NCBI RefSeq assembly: GCF_018860635.1
Contig: NZ_JAHKPT010000036.1
Coordinates: 20,071 to 80,853, forward strand
DNA: 60,783 nucleotides
DNA from: Aliiglaciecola lipolytica
GTDB taxonomy: Bacteria; Pseudomonadota; Gammaproteobacteria; Enterobacterales; Alteromonadaceae
Reading direction: 5' to 3'
Shown here: positions 38,711 to 47,540 of the stretch, in pieces
Position numbering within the stretch: the stretch's first letter is position 1
Layout: each line of letters opens with the position of its first letter
Program-made: the position numbers and the translations under genes
Notes under the pieces: model-generated
What the model saw: only the letters and a program-made list of their open reading frames with translations
Databases searched by the model: none
What the model was told of the DNA's origin: nothing

Positions 38711-38995
38711 AAACGAGACACCCATGTTTATTCTCCCCTAAACAGGACACCCATGTTTAGTTAAACCTTAAACAAGACACCCATGTTTAGTTAACCCTAA
38801 ACAAGACACCCATGTTTAGTTAACCCTAAACAAGACACCCATGTTTAGTTAACCCTAAACAAGACACCCATGTTTAGTTAAACCCTAAACAAGACACCCA
38901 TGTTTAGTTAACCCTAAACAAGACACCCATGTTTAGTTAACCCTAAACAAGACACCTATGTTTAGTTAACCCTAAACAAGACACCCATGTTTAGT
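38711..38995. repeat. Ten-copy 29-30-bp tandem array of palindromes
   Basis: Ten consecutive units, mostly AAACAAGACACCCATGTTTA followed by GTTAACCCT, beginning 18 bases after the zapE stop. Internal copies are almost identical; the first two (GAGACACC, GGACACC) and the ninth (CACCTATG) vary. Each unit contains the inverted repeat CTAAACA / TGTTTAG around AGACACCCA, so the array can fold into a series of hairpins. There are no spacers, so it is not CRISPR. It ends about 140 bases before the next gene; the rest of the gap 38996-39138 is unremarkable. Confidence 0.95.
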
Positions 38996-39138
38996 AGCGA
39001 ATAATTTTGTATTGCAAACTAAACACAACAGGTTGAATAAATTAGACTAATCTTGCTCAGACAGTGTGTACAAAGAGAGTATTGTGGTAGCTTTAAAGAC
39101 AAAGTAAACGGACGTTAAATGAAGGAAACAAAACAATA

Positions 39139-39753
39139 ATGCGAATATTACAACCTCTAACAATAGCCAGCCTTATACTTGCCAGTTCATTCATGGCCAA
39201 TGCACAACAAATTATTAAACCAGCACCTTTGGTATCTATTCCAACTCAAGATACTTTTTTCGCTAGTCTGAAAGCTTTATGTGGAAAGGCGTTTGCTGGT
39301 AAAGTCACTATCGATAATCAAGGCCCAAGCAATATGTCTGAGCAGCCATTAATCATGCACGTAAGGCGCTGTACTGAACAACAATTGCAAATCCCCTTTC
39401 ACGTAGGCGATGATGCGTCACGCACTTGGATAATCACTAAAACCGGCTCAGGTCTCTCTTTGAAACATGACCATCGCCATGCTGATGGCTCTTATTCAGA
39501 ATCAACCATGTACGGCGGCCATACTCAAGATGCCGGCTGGCCACAGGCTCAATCCTTCCCTGTTGATCAGTATTCTAAAGAATTGTTCGCAAAAGCGGGC
39601 AATCCCCAGTCGAGCACCAATATCTGGCAAATGTATATCTACCCTGAGGTATTTACTTACCGTTTGATCCGCGAGGGAAGAGAGTTCAGGGTGGATTTCG
39701 ATTTAACTCAAGAAATTGATACGCCGCCCGCGCCATGGGGTTATCAAGACTAA
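39139..39753 (+). CDS. Secreted protein of unknown function
   Basis: 204 aa. A clear signal peptide (about residues 1-22, MANA/QQ cleavage) is followed by a soluble domain with conserved-looking blocks SLKALCGKAFAGKVT, MHVRRCTEQQLQIPFHVGDD, RTWIITKTGSGLSLKHDHRH and IYPEVFTYRLIREGREFRVDFDL. The two Cys could pair. The His-rich KHDHRHADGS segment may bind metal. I do not know a named family. It stands alone between the tandem array and a 420-base gap. Confidence 0.75.
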   Translation: MRILQPLTIASLILASSFMANAQQIIKPAPLVSIPTQDTFFASLKALCGKAFAGKVTIDNQGPSNMSEQPLIMHVRRCTEQQLQIPFHVGDDASRTWIITKTGSGLSLKHDHRHADGSYSESTMYGGHTQDAGWPQAQSFPVDQYSKELFAKAGNPQSSTNIWQMYIYPEVFTYRLIREGREFRVDFDLTQEIDTPPAPWGYQD

Positions 39754-40173
39754 ATATTCTCCAACAAATAGATATGGCAAGATGCATAGGCAGAAGGGGG
39801 GATTTCTCAATTCCGGAGCGATTACTGGGTTTAACTTGCCTTGTCGACCAAACTCCTTTGCCGATATTGTGAAGGGGATGTGCCCGATTGACTGTCCAAA
39901 TATATGGATTGACTATACTGTGCAAGGAGGCGCGGTGTTTAAGGACACTCATTACCAGAATATTTGGCGTAATAAAGAACTCGACCATGGCGGAATCGTT
40001 GATTTGTAATCAACGATTAACTTGAGGAAAAATCATAGTTCGACACTAAAGCGCGCAGACTAGATTGCTGTTTAGCATTTCAAACTATGGTCACCCAATG
40101 CATGAACCTCGTAGACGTCGATAGAGAGTAAACTGGAAAGATGCCGGTTGGCATCTTTTCCAAGCTTAATTTA
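39754..40173. other. Intergenic stretch, no assignable gene
   Basis: Open frames here (for example 39716-40009 plus, 39686-39988 minus) overlap the preceding gene's 3' end and match nothing recognisable; a decayed gene cannot be excluded. Only the hairpin at 40135-40161 is a clear feature. Confidence 0.5.
40135..40161 (-). terminator. Hairpin terminator of the serine hydrolase gene
   Basis: GGAAAGATGCC, loop GGTT, GGCATCTTTTCC: a near-perfect 11-pair stem 13 bases after the stop of the minus-strand hydrolase gene. The T tract is short on both strands, so efficiency is uncertain; it could act in both directions. Confidence 0.6.
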
Positions 40174-41313
40174 CTAAAACGCCTTTTTCGCTAGTTTCAA
40201 CACTTTTTTCAGACTAGCAGCCAACTCTTGATTAGAAATATCATTGCACATCCAAGCAATGGCAAGGTCTTTGTCTGGAATTCGGCTAAAAAAGGTATAA
40301 GTGCCCAGCCAACCGCCAGAGTGGAAGAATACGAGCTGATCATTTTCTTCACTAACAAATTGCCCGTTCGCATACAAAATACCCTCACGGGCCTCAAACT
40401 TGCTATTGGGAGTGTTCATATCCGCGAGCAATTGCTTGGGATCTTTACCCAGTTTCGGGGAATAAAAGTAACTATCCCATATCAACAAATCATCTAAATT
40501 GGTGTGTAAACCGCCGTCGCCTACCCAGAATAAGTTTGTCATATCGGTTACATAGGTGCCATCTTCACGTTGTTTGTAACCATAGGCACGGTTTTTCACT
40601 ATCTCTACAGGGTCATCACTAAAGAAGGTGTTTTTCATACCTAGGGGCTTAAAGATATGCTCATGGGAATAATCTCGAAGGGACTGTCCAGAAACGTTTT
40701 CCACTAACATCGACAGTAAAAAATAAGCCAGGTTGCTATAACTAAATTCAGTTTCTGGCTCTAAAGCAAGGGGCACAATGCTGACAACCTCGAAGAATTC
40801 CGCAATAGTCAGATAATCCTCGTTCCCAAGACGAAACAAGCCACCAGCAGCAGACTTCAATTCTATGGACTTTGGATTTTTTTCTTCTTGGTCAAAAGAG
40901 CTGATAAGATCATAGTCTCCCATCCCAGAAACGTGTCCAAGCATTCCGTTAATGGTTATTGTGTGTCCGTAATCGGGCAAAGATGGAAGATGTTTACGAA
41001 TATCGTCGTCTAAGGCTATCTTGCCTTCTTCAGCAAGTAGTAGCACAGCCAAGGCAGTAAATTGTTTAGAAACAGAAGCCATTCGATGCACTTGTGTCCC
41101 GTCTAAGGGCGTGTCGAGTTCAAGATTACTCAATCCATAACCTTTCTTATGGATAAAGCTTCCTTTGTGGATAACTCCCAGATTACACCCTGGCGCACCA
41201 TCTTCGATCGCCCCCTGCATAATGGAATCAATGGCATCATTAAACTCGTTAGCAACAGATGAGCTAGAAAAGCACAGGGAAACGACAATAGTTAAAGGTA
41301 AAATAAAGTTCAT
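40174..41313 (-). CDS. Serine hydrolase, beta-lactamase/PBP-like (class C fold)
   Basis: 379 aa exported protein. The signal peptide ends near VANEF (about residue 21). The three active-site motifs of the serine beta-lactamase superfamily are present: SVSK (Ser80, Lys83), YSN (Tyr192-Asn194) and HSGG near the C-terminus in place of KTG. The HSG variant is common in esterases and D-aminopeptidase-like members, so an esterase or peptidase role is more likely than antibiotic resistance; substrate unknown. It is 257 bases downstream of the PL17 lyase on the same strand, but separately terminated. Confidence 0.9.
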   Translation of the reverse strand: MNFILPLTIVVSLCFSSSSVANEFNDAIDSIMQGAIEDGAPGCNLGVIHKGSFIHKKGYGLSNLELDTPLDGTQVHRMASVSKQFTALAVLLLAEEGKIALDDDIRKHLPSLPDYGHTITINGMLGHVSGMGDYDLISSFDQEEKNPKSIELKSAAGGLFRLGNEDYLTIAEFFEVVSIVPLALEPETEFSYSNLAYFLLSMLVENVSGQSLRDYSHEHIFKPLGMKNTFFSDDPVEIVKNRAYGYKQREDGTYVTDMTNLFWVGDGGLHTNLDDLLIWDSYFYSPKLGKDPKQLLADMNTPNSKFEAREGILYANGQFVSEENDQLVFFHSGGWLGTYTFFSRIPDKDLAIAWMCNDISNQELAASLKKVLKLAKKAF

Positions 41314-41570
41314 AGTGCCTTCCTTGGGATGTTTTGCGATTAAATGGATACTTCACTGAACCAAAGATAAGTCATTTTTTAAACAAATACCAAAAAAGCG
41401 CCTAAAAAACACGGTAGATTTACAGTAGAGGAGTATTGATAGAGGTAGAGACGAGGAGAAGGCGATTTCAATTAAAAAAGCCGTATTCATCTCTGTGCAT
41501 ATTTTGCAATATCACTGGATTGCAACAGAGAATCCTACGGCTGGTGTTTAATATGGTTGATGCTTATTTT

Positions 41571-43808
41571 TTATTGGTAGAAATAAGGCCCCGTCCATTT
41601 ATATTTTTTGCCATTGACTTTCACGCTATGCTTGGCAGTTTTAGAAGCATTATCGTTGGAGATAATGAATAACTGCTCATTGCCCTTCAAGTCAGTAATA
41701 GTTACGCCTGTATAGTCGTCGTTATCAACAACCACTTTCAGGTCAGCGATACTACTTTTTGAATTTTGTGATAACTCTGTCACAGGCCCGTATGAACCAT
41801 GGGGTTCGATGACCGAAACAAACAGGGTATCTTGGGCATTTCTGCGCAATAACAAAGAGGCATCACGGCGCAAGTTAAATTCAGGATCATTAGCGCCAAT
41901 GCGGGTGAAAAGCAACTCATCATCGTTATCCGTCACGGCCGTTAAGGTGTAATACTTGCCATTACCTAACCATGAGAATTTTGAATTTCCGTTCACTCCA
42001 TTGCCTTTACCTTCAACAAAAAGATGTTGATAACCATTATCTTCACCTAACGGACGCAGGACTTTAGGAGAGTCATAAGCAAAGTTCATATCCAAAACCT
42101 GTCCCATAAAGTAATACGGAAGATCATATTGATTTTTGCTATCTGATTTAACACGCATGATATCGAGTAAAAAGGCTTTCTCGAAGCTTTCATCTTTAAT
42201 CATTGCCATAGTGCGATGCATAGATGTGCCAGGGTAAGCATTACTTTCTGTGGCACTCACCACCTGAACATTGTCTTTTTCAGCATCAAAGGTAAACAAC
42301 TCAGAATGATGTTGACTGGCAATATCATAGCTACCATTAAAGTGCTTTTTCTCATTTACAGATAAGGTATTGTGAGCAATGGTTGTTTTTGCCCAAGTCG
42401 TGTTCTCTTTAAGATAGTTACCGCCGCCTTTTTGTTCAATATTAACAAAGCGGGCTAATCCGTAATCCTGTAAAACTTCATCACCTTTTTCATACAAAGA
42501 ATAAGAAAGCTTATCGTAGTGACCATGGCTCAGGCCCTGAGCCGCATATTTAAAGACTACAGTGAGATCTTCATTGCCATAACGCAATATGCCGATTCCC
42601 CCTTGTTTACCATCAATACCATCACTTAGATTAATTGATTTTTTGGTGAATGGTTTAGCTTCGCCGTCGCGTACACCTATCGCCGCCGCTAAGCCAGACT
42701 CATCAATAAGTACCTGCCCTTGTTTTTCAACGATACTGAGTAGCTCAGGGTTTTTATCTCCATAAAAATACGCCAAGTTCACCGCAGACACTAAAGAACT
42801 GGTGTAATATGACATGCCTTTTTGGCCGTCGTTAATAGGGAAAAATTCACCATCGGCATCAGATAAGTTAAGTAATGCGTTAACCCCTTTGAATAATACG
42901 TTATCTTTATGTTGTAGCACCTTAAGTTCTGGACGGTTATTTTCCATAGCCAGTGCCAGTATCAAGAATGGGTACATGGCATAACGTTGGTAGTAAGGAC
43001 CTTCAGTATAATAACCATCAGGTGAGAAAGGTTCTTCTAAGTTGGCAAAGAAGCCTTTGCGTTGCCCTTCAACTTTGATTGTTCCGCCGTCGTTGTCTTT
43101 ACCACCCACTTCTAAGCCGTCATCTTCAATGCCATAAAGTGCACGCTGAATGAGTTCTTCGTCATCCATTACCAAACCAATCATACCTACCGCGGTGACC
43201 CCCCAGGTACTGTGATTGTGTACTCGATTGAAAAACTGCGGATTTTCTAATGATAAAAAGTCAGCAAAAGGACGAAATAAGTTAGTTTCTAATTTGTTAC
43301 GCTCACTCTCGCTCAAATAATCGTAAATCGCATCATAGGCTTGGCTCATATAAACCAACCAGTTACTGTCGTTTAGACACTGCCAAAATAGCTTTCCTCG
43401 GGCGTAGGAACGCTCTTGTGGGTGAAGCGGTAAATCTTTATACATTGCTTCATACTGAAACAACATGTCACGAATATACTTAGCGTACTTCTCGTCTTCT
43501 AGAACCTGATATAGCACACCAGCTTTTTGCGCGGTAAAGAAATTAAGTTTGTGACGTTGGTGGGTATAACCGCCAGAAAAATCCTTAGGAATGGGTGTAT
43601 CAATGCCCAATGCAATTTCAACATCAACTTGTTGCTTGATTGTTGCTAGAGATTTGTCAAATAAAGGAACCTGGCCTAAATTTGCTCTAATTCTCTCCAC
43701 ACCAGGCTCGGTCAGAATAAGATTGGGGTGTTCCTTTGCACTAACGGTGAAAGACGAAATACTAATCCCTATGGATAGCAAAGTAATAGAGAACTTTTTT
43801 AGGTTCAT
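41571..43808 (-). CDS. PL17-like alginate/oligoalginate lyase (heparinase II/III fold)
   Basis: 745 aa exported enzyme. After a signal peptide comes an alpha/alpha-toroid domain (about 30-370) and a beta-sandwich of the heparinase II/III type (about 380-740). Motifs match PL17 exo-oligoalginate lyases: HNHSTWG (Asn198-His199), GYYTEGPYYQRYAMYPF, LSHGHYDKLSY and DYGLARFVN, which hold the Asn/His/Tyr catalytic residues in that family. It would release unsaturated monouronate from alginate oligomers in the periplasm or at the surface. The frame runs to 43850, but ATG at 43808 has AAGGA upstream and gives a normal signal peptide. No other alginate genes are adjacent. Confidence 0.88.
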   Translation of the reverse strand: MNLKKFSITLLSIGISISSFTVSAKEHPNLILTEPGVERIRANLGQVPLFDKSLATIKQQVDVEIALGIDTPIPKDFSGGYTHQRHKLNFFTAQKAGVLYQVLEDEKYAKYIRDMLFQYEAMYKDLPLHPQERSYARGKLFWQCLNDSNWLVYMSQAYDAIYDYLSESERNKLETNLFRPFADFLSLENPQFFNRVHNHSTWGVTAVGMIGLVMDDEELIQRALYGIEDDGLEVGGKDNDGGTIKVEGQRKGFFANLEEPFSPDGYYTEGPYYQRYAMYPFLILALAMENNRPELKVLQHKDNVLFKGVNALLNLSDADGEFFPINDGQKGMSYYTSSLVSAVNLAYFYGDKNPELLSIVEKQGQVLIDESGLAAAIGVRDGEAKPFTKKSINLSDGIDGKQGGIGILRYGNEDLTVVFKYAAQGLSHGHYDKLSYSLYEKGDEVLQDYGLARFVNIEQKGGGNYLKENTTWAKTTIAHNTLSVNEKKHFNGSYDIASQHHSELFTFDAEKDNVQVVSATESNAYPGTSMHRTMAMIKDESFEKAFLLDIMRVKSDSKNQYDLPYYFMGQVLDMNFAYDSPKVLRPLGEDNGYQHLFVEGKGNGVNGNSKFSWLGNGKYYTLTAVTDNDDELLFTRIGANDPEFNLRRDASLLLRRNAQDTLFVSVIEPHGSYGPVTELSQNSKSSIADLKVVVDNDDYTGVTITDLKGNEQLFIISNDNASKTAKHSVKVNGKKYKWTGPYFYQ

Positions 43809-44020
43809 TAAACTTGGGTTCCTTTTAAACAAGAGCCGTTTGGCAAACATTCACGATTAATTAGAAACTCGTAACATTAACATATAGATGACAACTTAGG
43901 GACAGTACAATAACAGAATCACTGAAGTATAAAAGCAGACCACTGGATTGTTACGTTTCCCTTGATGAAAACTCCCTTCAGGGTAAATTGAATTGCTAAT
44001 TAAAATACAAAACTTGCCAT

Positions 44021-44045
44021 AAAAAAAGCCGCTATTTGCGGCTTT
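44021..44045 (-). terminator. Rho-independent terminator of ssb
   Basis: On the minus strand AAGCCGC, loop AAATA, GCGGCTT followed by a seven-T run, about 40 bases after the ssb stop. Textbook form. Confidence 0.93.
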
Positions 44046-44085
44046 CGAAGATGTTTTCAATATTTACACTTTGATCAAATTCCAG

Positions 44086-44667
44086 TTAAAACGGAATATC
44101 ATCATCAAAGTCAAAATCAGGCTCAGCCATAGGAGGTTTTTGCGCTGGGTTTTGGCCTGGGTTTTGGCCTGGATTTTGTTGCGGCGCATTACCGTATTGC
44201 TGACCACCGCCTTGTTGTGGTGGTTTAGTGTAATTCTGCTGTGGTGCTTGCGCTGGCTTTTGCGGCGATTGGTTATATTGACCGCCACCTTGGTTAGCAT
44301 AGCCACCTTGCTGATTGTCAGACTGACCGCCACGGCCACCGAGCATTTGCATTTGGTCAACGATAATTTCAGTGGTGTATTTGTCTTGACCACTTTGATC
44401 TTGCCATTTACGTGTCTGCAATTTGCCTTCAACATAGACTTGTGAGCCCTTGCGCAGGTATTCACCAGCGATTTCTGCCAGGCGACGGTACATAGTCAGT
44501 CTGTGCCACTCTGTACGTTCCTGCATCTGACCGCTCTGATCTTTCCAGCTTTCACTGGTAGCCAAGCTTAAGTTCGCTACTGCATTGCCGTTAGGCATAT
44601 ATCTTACTTCTGGATCTTGTCCAATATTGCCCACTAAAATGACTTTGTTGACACCTTTAGTTGCCAT
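44086..44667 (-). CDS. ssb: Single-stranded DNA-binding protein SSB
   Basis: 193 aa. The OB fold covers about residues 1-115 ([33 protein letters not shown]); a Gly/Gln/Pro-rich linker contains repeated NPGQ units; the acidic tip [10 protein letters not shown] binds partner proteins. It coats ssDNA in replication, repair and recombination. It has its own terminator. The 302-base gap upstream (44668-44969) should hold its promoter; I see no clear LexA box there. Confidence 0.98.
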   Translation of the reverse strand: MATKGVNKVILVGNIGQDPEVRYMPNGNAVANLSLATSESWKDQSGQMQERTEWHRLTMYRRLAEIAGEYLRKGSQVYVEGKLQTRKWQDQSGQDKYTTEIIVDQMQMLGGRGGQSDNQQGGYANQGGGQYNQSPQKPAQAPQQNYTKPPQQGGGQQYGNAPQQNPGQNPGQNPAQKPPMAEPDFDFDDDIPF

Positions 44668-44969
44668 GTGTACTCCTATTATTCGTCGCTAAATGAGTTG
44701 TCTTTACCATCTTCGTATATCTCAGGTCAGACTTATTTAGCATCCAAGCTGATATTTCTAAATTGGTTATTAAATTCAGAAACTTACCCAAATATCTTTA
44801 TTGAAAAGGTATGTTCGCTGCCAATTTAGTTAAAAAACTTGGCATCAATGATTCGATATTATCCGCGGTATTGTAACCCGATTAAACAGTTTTATCTCAA
44901 TAAAATCGGAACTAAATTCAGTTTAAATCCCTTAACATTAATATAAATGAATTTGCTTAATGAGCTAGT

Positions 44970-45842
44970 CTAGTTTTGCTTATTCACTCTTTTTAATAGA
45001 TTTTCAGCCCGTTGCACCACGGGTAAATCAATCATTTTATTCCCATAGTTAGTGGCCCCAGTGCCCTGCTTGTATTGCTGTTGAAACGATTGAATTAACT
45101 CTTTCGCTTGTTTGACTTGCAGTTCAGTAGGCATAAAGACCTGATTCAATATACTCACTTGCAAAGGATGCACGCAAGGCGCACCCGCAAACCCAATTTT
45201 ATTTGCCAACTCAGCGGCGGTTTGAAACTTAGCAGGATCACTGAAATCGGCAATGGAGGCAGGAAATCCCATAGGCGCAATATTCGCGCGCCGACAAGCC
45301 ATAATTAACTGCTGGCAAGGACCGATAAGAGCTTCTGTAACCGGTTCCATGCCAATCGATAAGGATAAATCTTCAGTGCCCATTGTCATAGCAATTAAAC
45401 GTGATGAACTAGCGGCAATTTCATCTAATTTAGGCATCGCATTAACATGCTCAATTTGCGCAATAAGTCGTGTATAACCTATGGGCATTTGCTTTTCATG
45501 TTCTAACTCGTCGATTGTCTCAGCGATTAGTTGAATATGGGCAGCGCTGCTGACTTTAGGGATAACTATCGCACATATTTGCGGGTCGACTACTGCTTCT
45601 AAGTCTCTTATTGCTAGACGCAATCCTGCGTTTATTCTGACTAAGGTATCAGCCCCATTTTTAGACACAACTTGGGCAGCAGCAAGAATATTAGCGCGAG
45701 TTTTGGTTTTGTGATCAATTGGAATACTGTCTTCTAAATCAAGGATATAACCATCGGCTGCGCGGGTATGCGCTTTATCAATAAACTTTTGATTATTGGC
45801 AGGTAAAAACAATAACGAACGCCAGGGGATTAATTCGGTCAT
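44970..45842 (-). CDS. CitE-like HpcH/HpaI family CoA-ester lyase
   Basis: 290 aa TIM-barrel protein of the citrate lyase beta-subunit family. The N-terminal RSLLFLPANNQKFIDKAHT, the metal/CoA blocks ILDLEDSIP and MGTEDLSLSIG, and GFAGAPCVHPLQVSILN are typical. Stand-alone CitE-like proteins act as malyl- or citramalyl-CoA lyases or similar; citC/citD/citF are absent, so it is not a citrate lyase complex. It lies 77 bases after the YajR-like transporter gene and may share its transcript; substrate unknown. Confidence 0.9.
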   Translation of the reverse strand: MTELIPWRSLLFLPANNQKFIDKAHTRAADGYILDLEDSIPIDHKTKTRANILAAAQVVSKNGADTLVRINAGLRLAIRDLEAVVDPQICAIVIPKVSSAAHIQLIAETIDELEHEKQMPIGYTRLIAQIEHVNAMPKLDEIAASSSRLIAMTMGTEDLSLSIGMEPVTEALIGPCQQLIMACRRANIAPMGFPASIADFSDPAKFQTAAELANKIGFAGAPCVHPLQVSILNQVFMPTELQVKQAKELIQSFQQQYKQGTGATNYGNKMIDLPVVQRAENLLKRVNKQN

Positions 45843-45919
45843 CAGTATTCTCGTGAAAATCGTTATTTCAGTTTAGCGCAAATTTGGGCCAACATTGAAG
45901 TTGATATAACCGGCTTGAA

Positions 45920-47272
45920 TTACAACTGCGGTGCAGTGTGAAGCACCAGTTGCTGCGCTTGTCGAAGATCAAATTCTGCGGTTGCTTTCACGTATACGCT
46001 GTCTTCCTCAGTCACCAAAGCAAGATCAACAACGCCAGGCATCGCCAGCAACTGTTGTTTCAACAAATCTAGATCCGCAGAATGATTAATACCGCTTAAT
46101 GTATATCGTCGGTATTTATTTACGCTTTTAAGGTTATAAATGATGCCTGTCCATATAAATAAAATGGCGATTGCGAACATTAAAACTTGTGACGGGGAGA
46201 AATATTGGTTGAGGAATCCGGCTAACATCCCTCCTAAAAAAGCACCAAAAAACTGGAAGCTAGCATACATTCCCATTGCGGAGCCTTTTTTACCCGCTGG
46301 GGCAATGCTCGATACCCATGCAGGTAAATTTGCTTCTAAGTAATTAAAACCAGTGAAAAATATTACTGCAAAGCCGGCTAACGAGAACAAGGTTGATGAC
46401 CAAGATAAACCAGCACAGGCAATGATGAGTAAAAATATCGACACTAACATCAGCACTTTCTGCGAGACTTTTCTATTTAAGCCCATCAAAATCGTTAAAC
46501 CTAAAATCGAGATTAACAATACAGGTAAATAAAGTTGCCATTGAGAGTCGATCAATAACCCCATTTGTTGCAGCATGACCGGTAATTGCATGAAAAACAG
46601 CGTAATCATCATATGCAACAGACATACGCTAATGTTCAATTTTTGAATTTGTTTATCGCCAAACAAGTTACCCAAGTCTTTCCACGTAGGCAGCGTATCG
46701 CCAGATGGCGCTGAGTTTTGTTGTGATGGAACCACAAATCCAACGATAAAAACACACAAAAATGCTAACAATGCAGTGACAAAGAATATCCCCGACAGCC
46801 CCCAAACATTGGAAATCATCGGGCCAATCATTAACGCTAGATAGAATGAAAAGCCAATAGCGATACCAATAATTGCCATCACTTTAGGTCGTTGATTTTC
46901 ACGGCTTACATCCGCGGCTAACGCCATTATCGCACCAGCGATTGCGCCTGTTCCTTGCAGTATACGGCCCAACACCAGCATCCACATATTGTCTGCAAAA
47001 CCAGCGATTAGGCTGCCTAAACAAAACATCAGCAGTCCAACGACTATGACAGGTTTTCGGCCAAATTTGTCTGACAACATCCCCATTGGAATTTGTAGCA
47101 ACGCCTGAGTTAGTCCGTAACCACCAATGGCGATACCCACCATAAGCACCGAATAATCAGGGTACTCTTTGGCTAAGATAGCTAATACTGGCATAACCAT
47201 AAATAGCCCTAACATTCTTAGGACATAGATAAAGGCAAGAGACAAGGCTGCGCGTAATTCAGTTGCGTTCAA
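45920..47272 (-). CDS. MFS transporter, YajR-like, with C-terminal YAM-type domain
   Basis: 450 aa. Twelve predicted membrane helices with the MFS motif A SDKFGRKPVIVVG after helix 2 and GRILQGTGAIAGAIMALAADV in helix 4, followed from about residue 390 by a soluble ferredoxin-like domain (NHSADLDLLKQQLLAMPGV...AQQLVLH) like the YAM domain of E. coli YajR. A proton-coupled efflux pump of unknown substrate in the inner membrane. Divergent from uvrA across a 268-base gap. Confidence 0.9.
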   Translation of the reverse strand: MNATELRAALSLAFIYVLRMLGLFMVMPVLAILAKEYPDYSVLMVGIAIGGYGLTQALLQIPMGMLSDKFGRKPVIVVGLLMFCLGSLIAGFADNMWMLVLGRILQGTGAIAGAIMALAADVSRENQRPKVMAIIGIAIGFSFYLALMIGPMISNVWGLSGIFFVTALLAFLCVFIVGFVVPSQQNSAPSGDTLPTWKDLGNLFGDKQIQKLNISVCLLHMMITLFFMQLPVMLQQMGLLIDSQWQLYLPVLLISILGLTILMGLNRKVSQKVLMLVSIFLLIIACAGLSWSSTLFSLAGFAVIFFTGFNYLEANLPAWVSSIAPAGKKGSAMGMYASFQFFGAFLGGMLAGFLNQYFSPSQVLMFAIAILFIWTGIIYNLKSVNKYRRYTLSGINHSADLDLLKQQLLAMPGVVDLALVTEEDSVYVKATAEFDLRQAQQLVLHTAPQL

Positions 47273-47508
47273 AACAAATCACTTTGGTTTATATAGAGCT
47301 AATTGAAGTCGTCTAATATCAAGTTCGTGAATCACAAAGGTGATTGACCATTATTTTGATAAAGAAGTTAATACTAATTGGCCGCGAAGTTTATCACAGC
47401 ATTAAAATACGCGATAGATCGTTGAAAAGTCGTTTTAAATAAAATATTTTGGCTTTTTTTAGCTAATTAGTCAGTTCCTAATAGAGCATGAATTGCAATT
47501 ATGTAATA

Positions 47509-47524
47509 CTGATCTTTTGGTCAG
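47509..47524 (+). promoter_or_regulatory. Weak LexA-like site before uvrA
   Basis: TACTG-N10-CAG at 47507-47524 (ACTGATCTTTTGGTCAGG) keeps the CTG/CAG ends and spacing of a LexA operator, but lacks the conserved T and A next to them and the alternating AT centre. uvrA is an SOS gene in most gammaproteobacteria, so the position is suggestive. It lies unusually close to the start codon (16 bases). Confidence 0.3.
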
Positions 47525-47540
47525 GCAACATTCTGGATCC

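Noticed and set aside
38711-38995. CRISPR array
   Set aside because: The units are contiguous 29-30-bp tandem copies without unique spacers and no cas genes are in the window.
39686-40009. Small genes on both strands after the secreted-protein gene
   Set aside because: The frames overlap the 3' end of a real gene, lack ribosome-binding sites and match no known family.
40174-41313. Antibiotic-resistance beta-lactamase
   Set aside because: Motif three is HSG instead of KTG and the sequence looks like the broad esterase/peptidase branch; resistance cannot be claimed.
44064-44465. Long frames on both strands inside ssb
   Set aside because: They are shadows caused by the low-complexity Gly/Gln/Pro linker of SSB.
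44970-45842. Citrate lyase beta subunit of a full complex
   Set aside because: citC, citD, citF and citG are absent; it is a stand-alone CitE-like protein.
47493-47540. N-terminal extension of UvrA
   Set aside because: The conserved family start is at 47541 and the extra 16 codons match nothing in UvrA proteins.
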